DNA from: Saprospiraceae bacterium
Lineage (GTDB): Bacteria > Bacteroidota > Bacteroidia > Chitinophagales > Saprospiraceae
DNA: 7,160 bases
Direction of reading: 5' to 3'
NCBI GenBank assembly: GCA_014379665.1
Contig: JACMLK010000202.1
Coordinates: forward strand, 1-7,160
The notes below the pieces were generated by a model. The model saw only the letters and a list, made by a program, of their open reading frames with translations. It was not told the origin of the DNA and did no database searches. Of this stretch, positions 6,525-7,160 are shown in pieces. A program made the position numbers and the translations under genes. Position 1 is the stretch's first letter, and every line of letters starts with the position of its first letter.

Positions 6525-6950
6525 ATGAAAAATAAATTAGTACTTCTTAAAATTTTTGTTGCTGTCATCGTGATGATAATGAGTCTTACGAACTGCAAAT
6601 CTTCCAAAAAACTTGCCAATAATTCTACTGCAGCAGCTGAAGATTTTGATACTTTTTATGATCGGTTTCATAAGGACTCAAAATTTCAGTTTTCAAGGCT
6701 TAAAATGCCGCTTGAAGGTAAAATGGCTGATGGTAAAACGGAGAAAAAATGGACAAAGTCAATTTGGACACCTATGAAGGTTAAAATTTTTGACATTGAT
6801 ACGAATATATATAAAGTTAAACACCACAAAACTGACAAGTCATTCACTCAAAAATTCTGGTTGGAAGATTCCGGATTTTTCTCAGAATACAGATTTGAAC
6901 TTATTGATAAACTATGGTATCTGGTTTACGCTATGGAAGTCAGTATTTAG
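6525..6950 (+). CDS. Small lipoprotein resembling DUF4348
   Basis: 141 residues. The N-terminus MKNKLVLLKIFVAVIVMIMSLTNC is a lipoprotein signal with a lipobox-like LTNC. Cys24 is the likely lipid anchor, though Asn at -1 is less usual than Gly, Ala or Ser. The residues after Cys (KSSKK) are basic, unlike the acidic surface-export signal described in Bacteroidota, so a periplasm-facing location is more likely. After a Ser/Ala/Asn-rich linker, residues 40-141 form one small domain. FDTFYDRFHKDSKFQFSRLKMPLEG (41-65) and a closing FSEYRFELIDKLWYLVYAMEVSI (119-141) resemble the DUF4348 pattern from memory; function is unknown. The ATG at 6525 is the only sensible start. The TAG stop overlaps the first copy of the direct repeat at 6947, so the natural end could have been altered there. 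Confidence 0.75.
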   Translation: MKNKLVLLKIFVAVIVMIMSLTNCKSSKKLANNSTAAAEDFDTFYDRFHKDSKFQFSRLKMPLEGKMADGKTEKKWTKSIWTPMKVKIFDIDTNIYKVKHHKTDKSFTQKFWLEDSGFFSEYRFELIDKLWYLVYAMEVSI

Positions 6951-6962
6951 AGTATGTTTAAA
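6947..6962 (+). repeat. Direct repeat copy 1 (TTAGAGTATGTTTAAA)
   Basis: TTAGAGTAT at 6947-6955, followed by G and TTTAAA, recurs at 7088-7101 without the G. The left copy contains the stop codon of the lipoprotein gene. The two copies lie in the same orientation, 141 bases apart, and bracket a hairpin-rich segment. Confidence 0.5.
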
Positions 6963-7013
6963 TTTTCATGTTTGAGCGAAAGCGAGCAAATTTTATTTTA
7001 GATGATTGAGCGG

Positions 7014-7086
7014 TGCTGACTTATTGTCAGCATTCGAGTGATAGAAATCACTCAAAAGTGAATGAACCAAGCAAAACTTTGCTTGG
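7014..7086 (+). repeat. Cluster of three perfect hairpins
   Basis: Hairpin A: TGCTGAC (7014-7020) with GTCAGCA (7026-7032), loop TTATT. Hairpin B: GAGTGAT (7036-7042) with ATCACTC (7047-7053), loop AGAA. Hairpin C: CCAAGCAAA (7067-7075) with TTTGCTTGG (7078-7086), effectively 8 bp with loop AACT. All arms are perfect, with spacers of 3 and 13 bases. An imperfect stem with a GAAA loop precedes them (6971-6990), and GCGGC (7112-7116) can pair with GCCGC (7149-7153) after them. No long open frame crosses the block. It could be a structured RNA, a palindromic intergenic repeat, a terminator cluster or the end of a mobile element. Confidence 0.6.
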
Positions 7087-7087
7087 C

Positions 7088-7101
7088 TTAGAGTATTTAA
7101 A
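7088..7101 (+). repeat. Direct repeat copy 2 (TTAGAGTATTTAAA)
   Basis: Second copy of TTAGAGTAT followed by TTAAA, starting one base after hairpin C. Compared with copy 1 it lacks one G before the TTTAAA block. Same orientation as copy 1. Confidence 0.5.
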
Positions 7102-7160
7102 GTTAGAATCGGCGGCGAAAAAATATAACGTAGGATAAAATAAAAATTGCCGCTTGCAGA

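Noticed and set aside
6790..6975. Second open frame overlapping the lipoprotein gene
   Set aside because: Out-of-frame shadow of the lipoprotein coding sequence with no signal or domain.
7014..7086. CRISPR array
   Set aside because: The three hairpins have different sequences and no regular repeat-spacer spacing.

Overview
The window looks like chromosomal DNA of a Bacteroidota bacterium, probably a Saprospiria- or Chitinophagia-like lineage (the class is inference). Three things point there. It is AT-rich. Its promoters match the Bacteroidota sigma-ABfrA type (a -7 element TAnnTTTG, with TTTG near -33), and no Shine-Dalgarno sites are visible. It also carries a PorP/SprF-family gene next to a PorE-like TPR/beta-propeller/OmpA protein, a pairing tied to the type IX secretion and gliding world of this phylum.

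Layout. Bases 1-993 (minus) hold the first 331 codons of nqrA, subunit A of the Na+-pumping NADH:quinone reductase, running off the left edge; it has an unusual N-terminal signal/membrane extension. An AT-rich intergenic stretch of about 310 bases carries the nqrA promoter and the promoter of a plus-strand Dabb (stress-responsive A/B barrel) gene at 1305-1715. That gene converges on a minus-strand pair. In transcription order the pair is a PorP/SprF-family outer-membrane protein (4949-3837) and then, 59 bases on, a 671-residue TPR/PD40/CNA-B-like/OmpA_C protein (3777-1762). A bidirectional hairpin terminator sits between the convergent genes. Divergent from the pair is a DUF2279-family protein (5161-6225) with an uncertain start. 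Further right is a small lipoprotein resembling DUF4348 (6525-6950), preceded by a long, possibly structured leader.

The right end (about 6947-7160) is not coding as far as I can see. It holds three perfect hairpins packed into 73 bases, bracketed by two direct copies of TTAGAGTAT followed by near-identical TTTAAA blocks. It may be a structured intergenic repeat or the edge of a mobile element whose body lies beyond the window.

How the genes fit together. The PorP/OmpA pair is most likely an envelope unit: an outer-membrane beta-barrel plus a periplasmic peptidoglycan-binding scaffold. NqrA belongs to a separate respiratory operon continuing to the left. The Dabb, DUF2279 and lipoprotein genes appear to be single transcription units, and the sequence shows no functional link among them. 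I see no clearly new defence or biosynthetic system. The points most worth a second look are the NqrA extension and the hairpin/direct-repeat block at the right edge.
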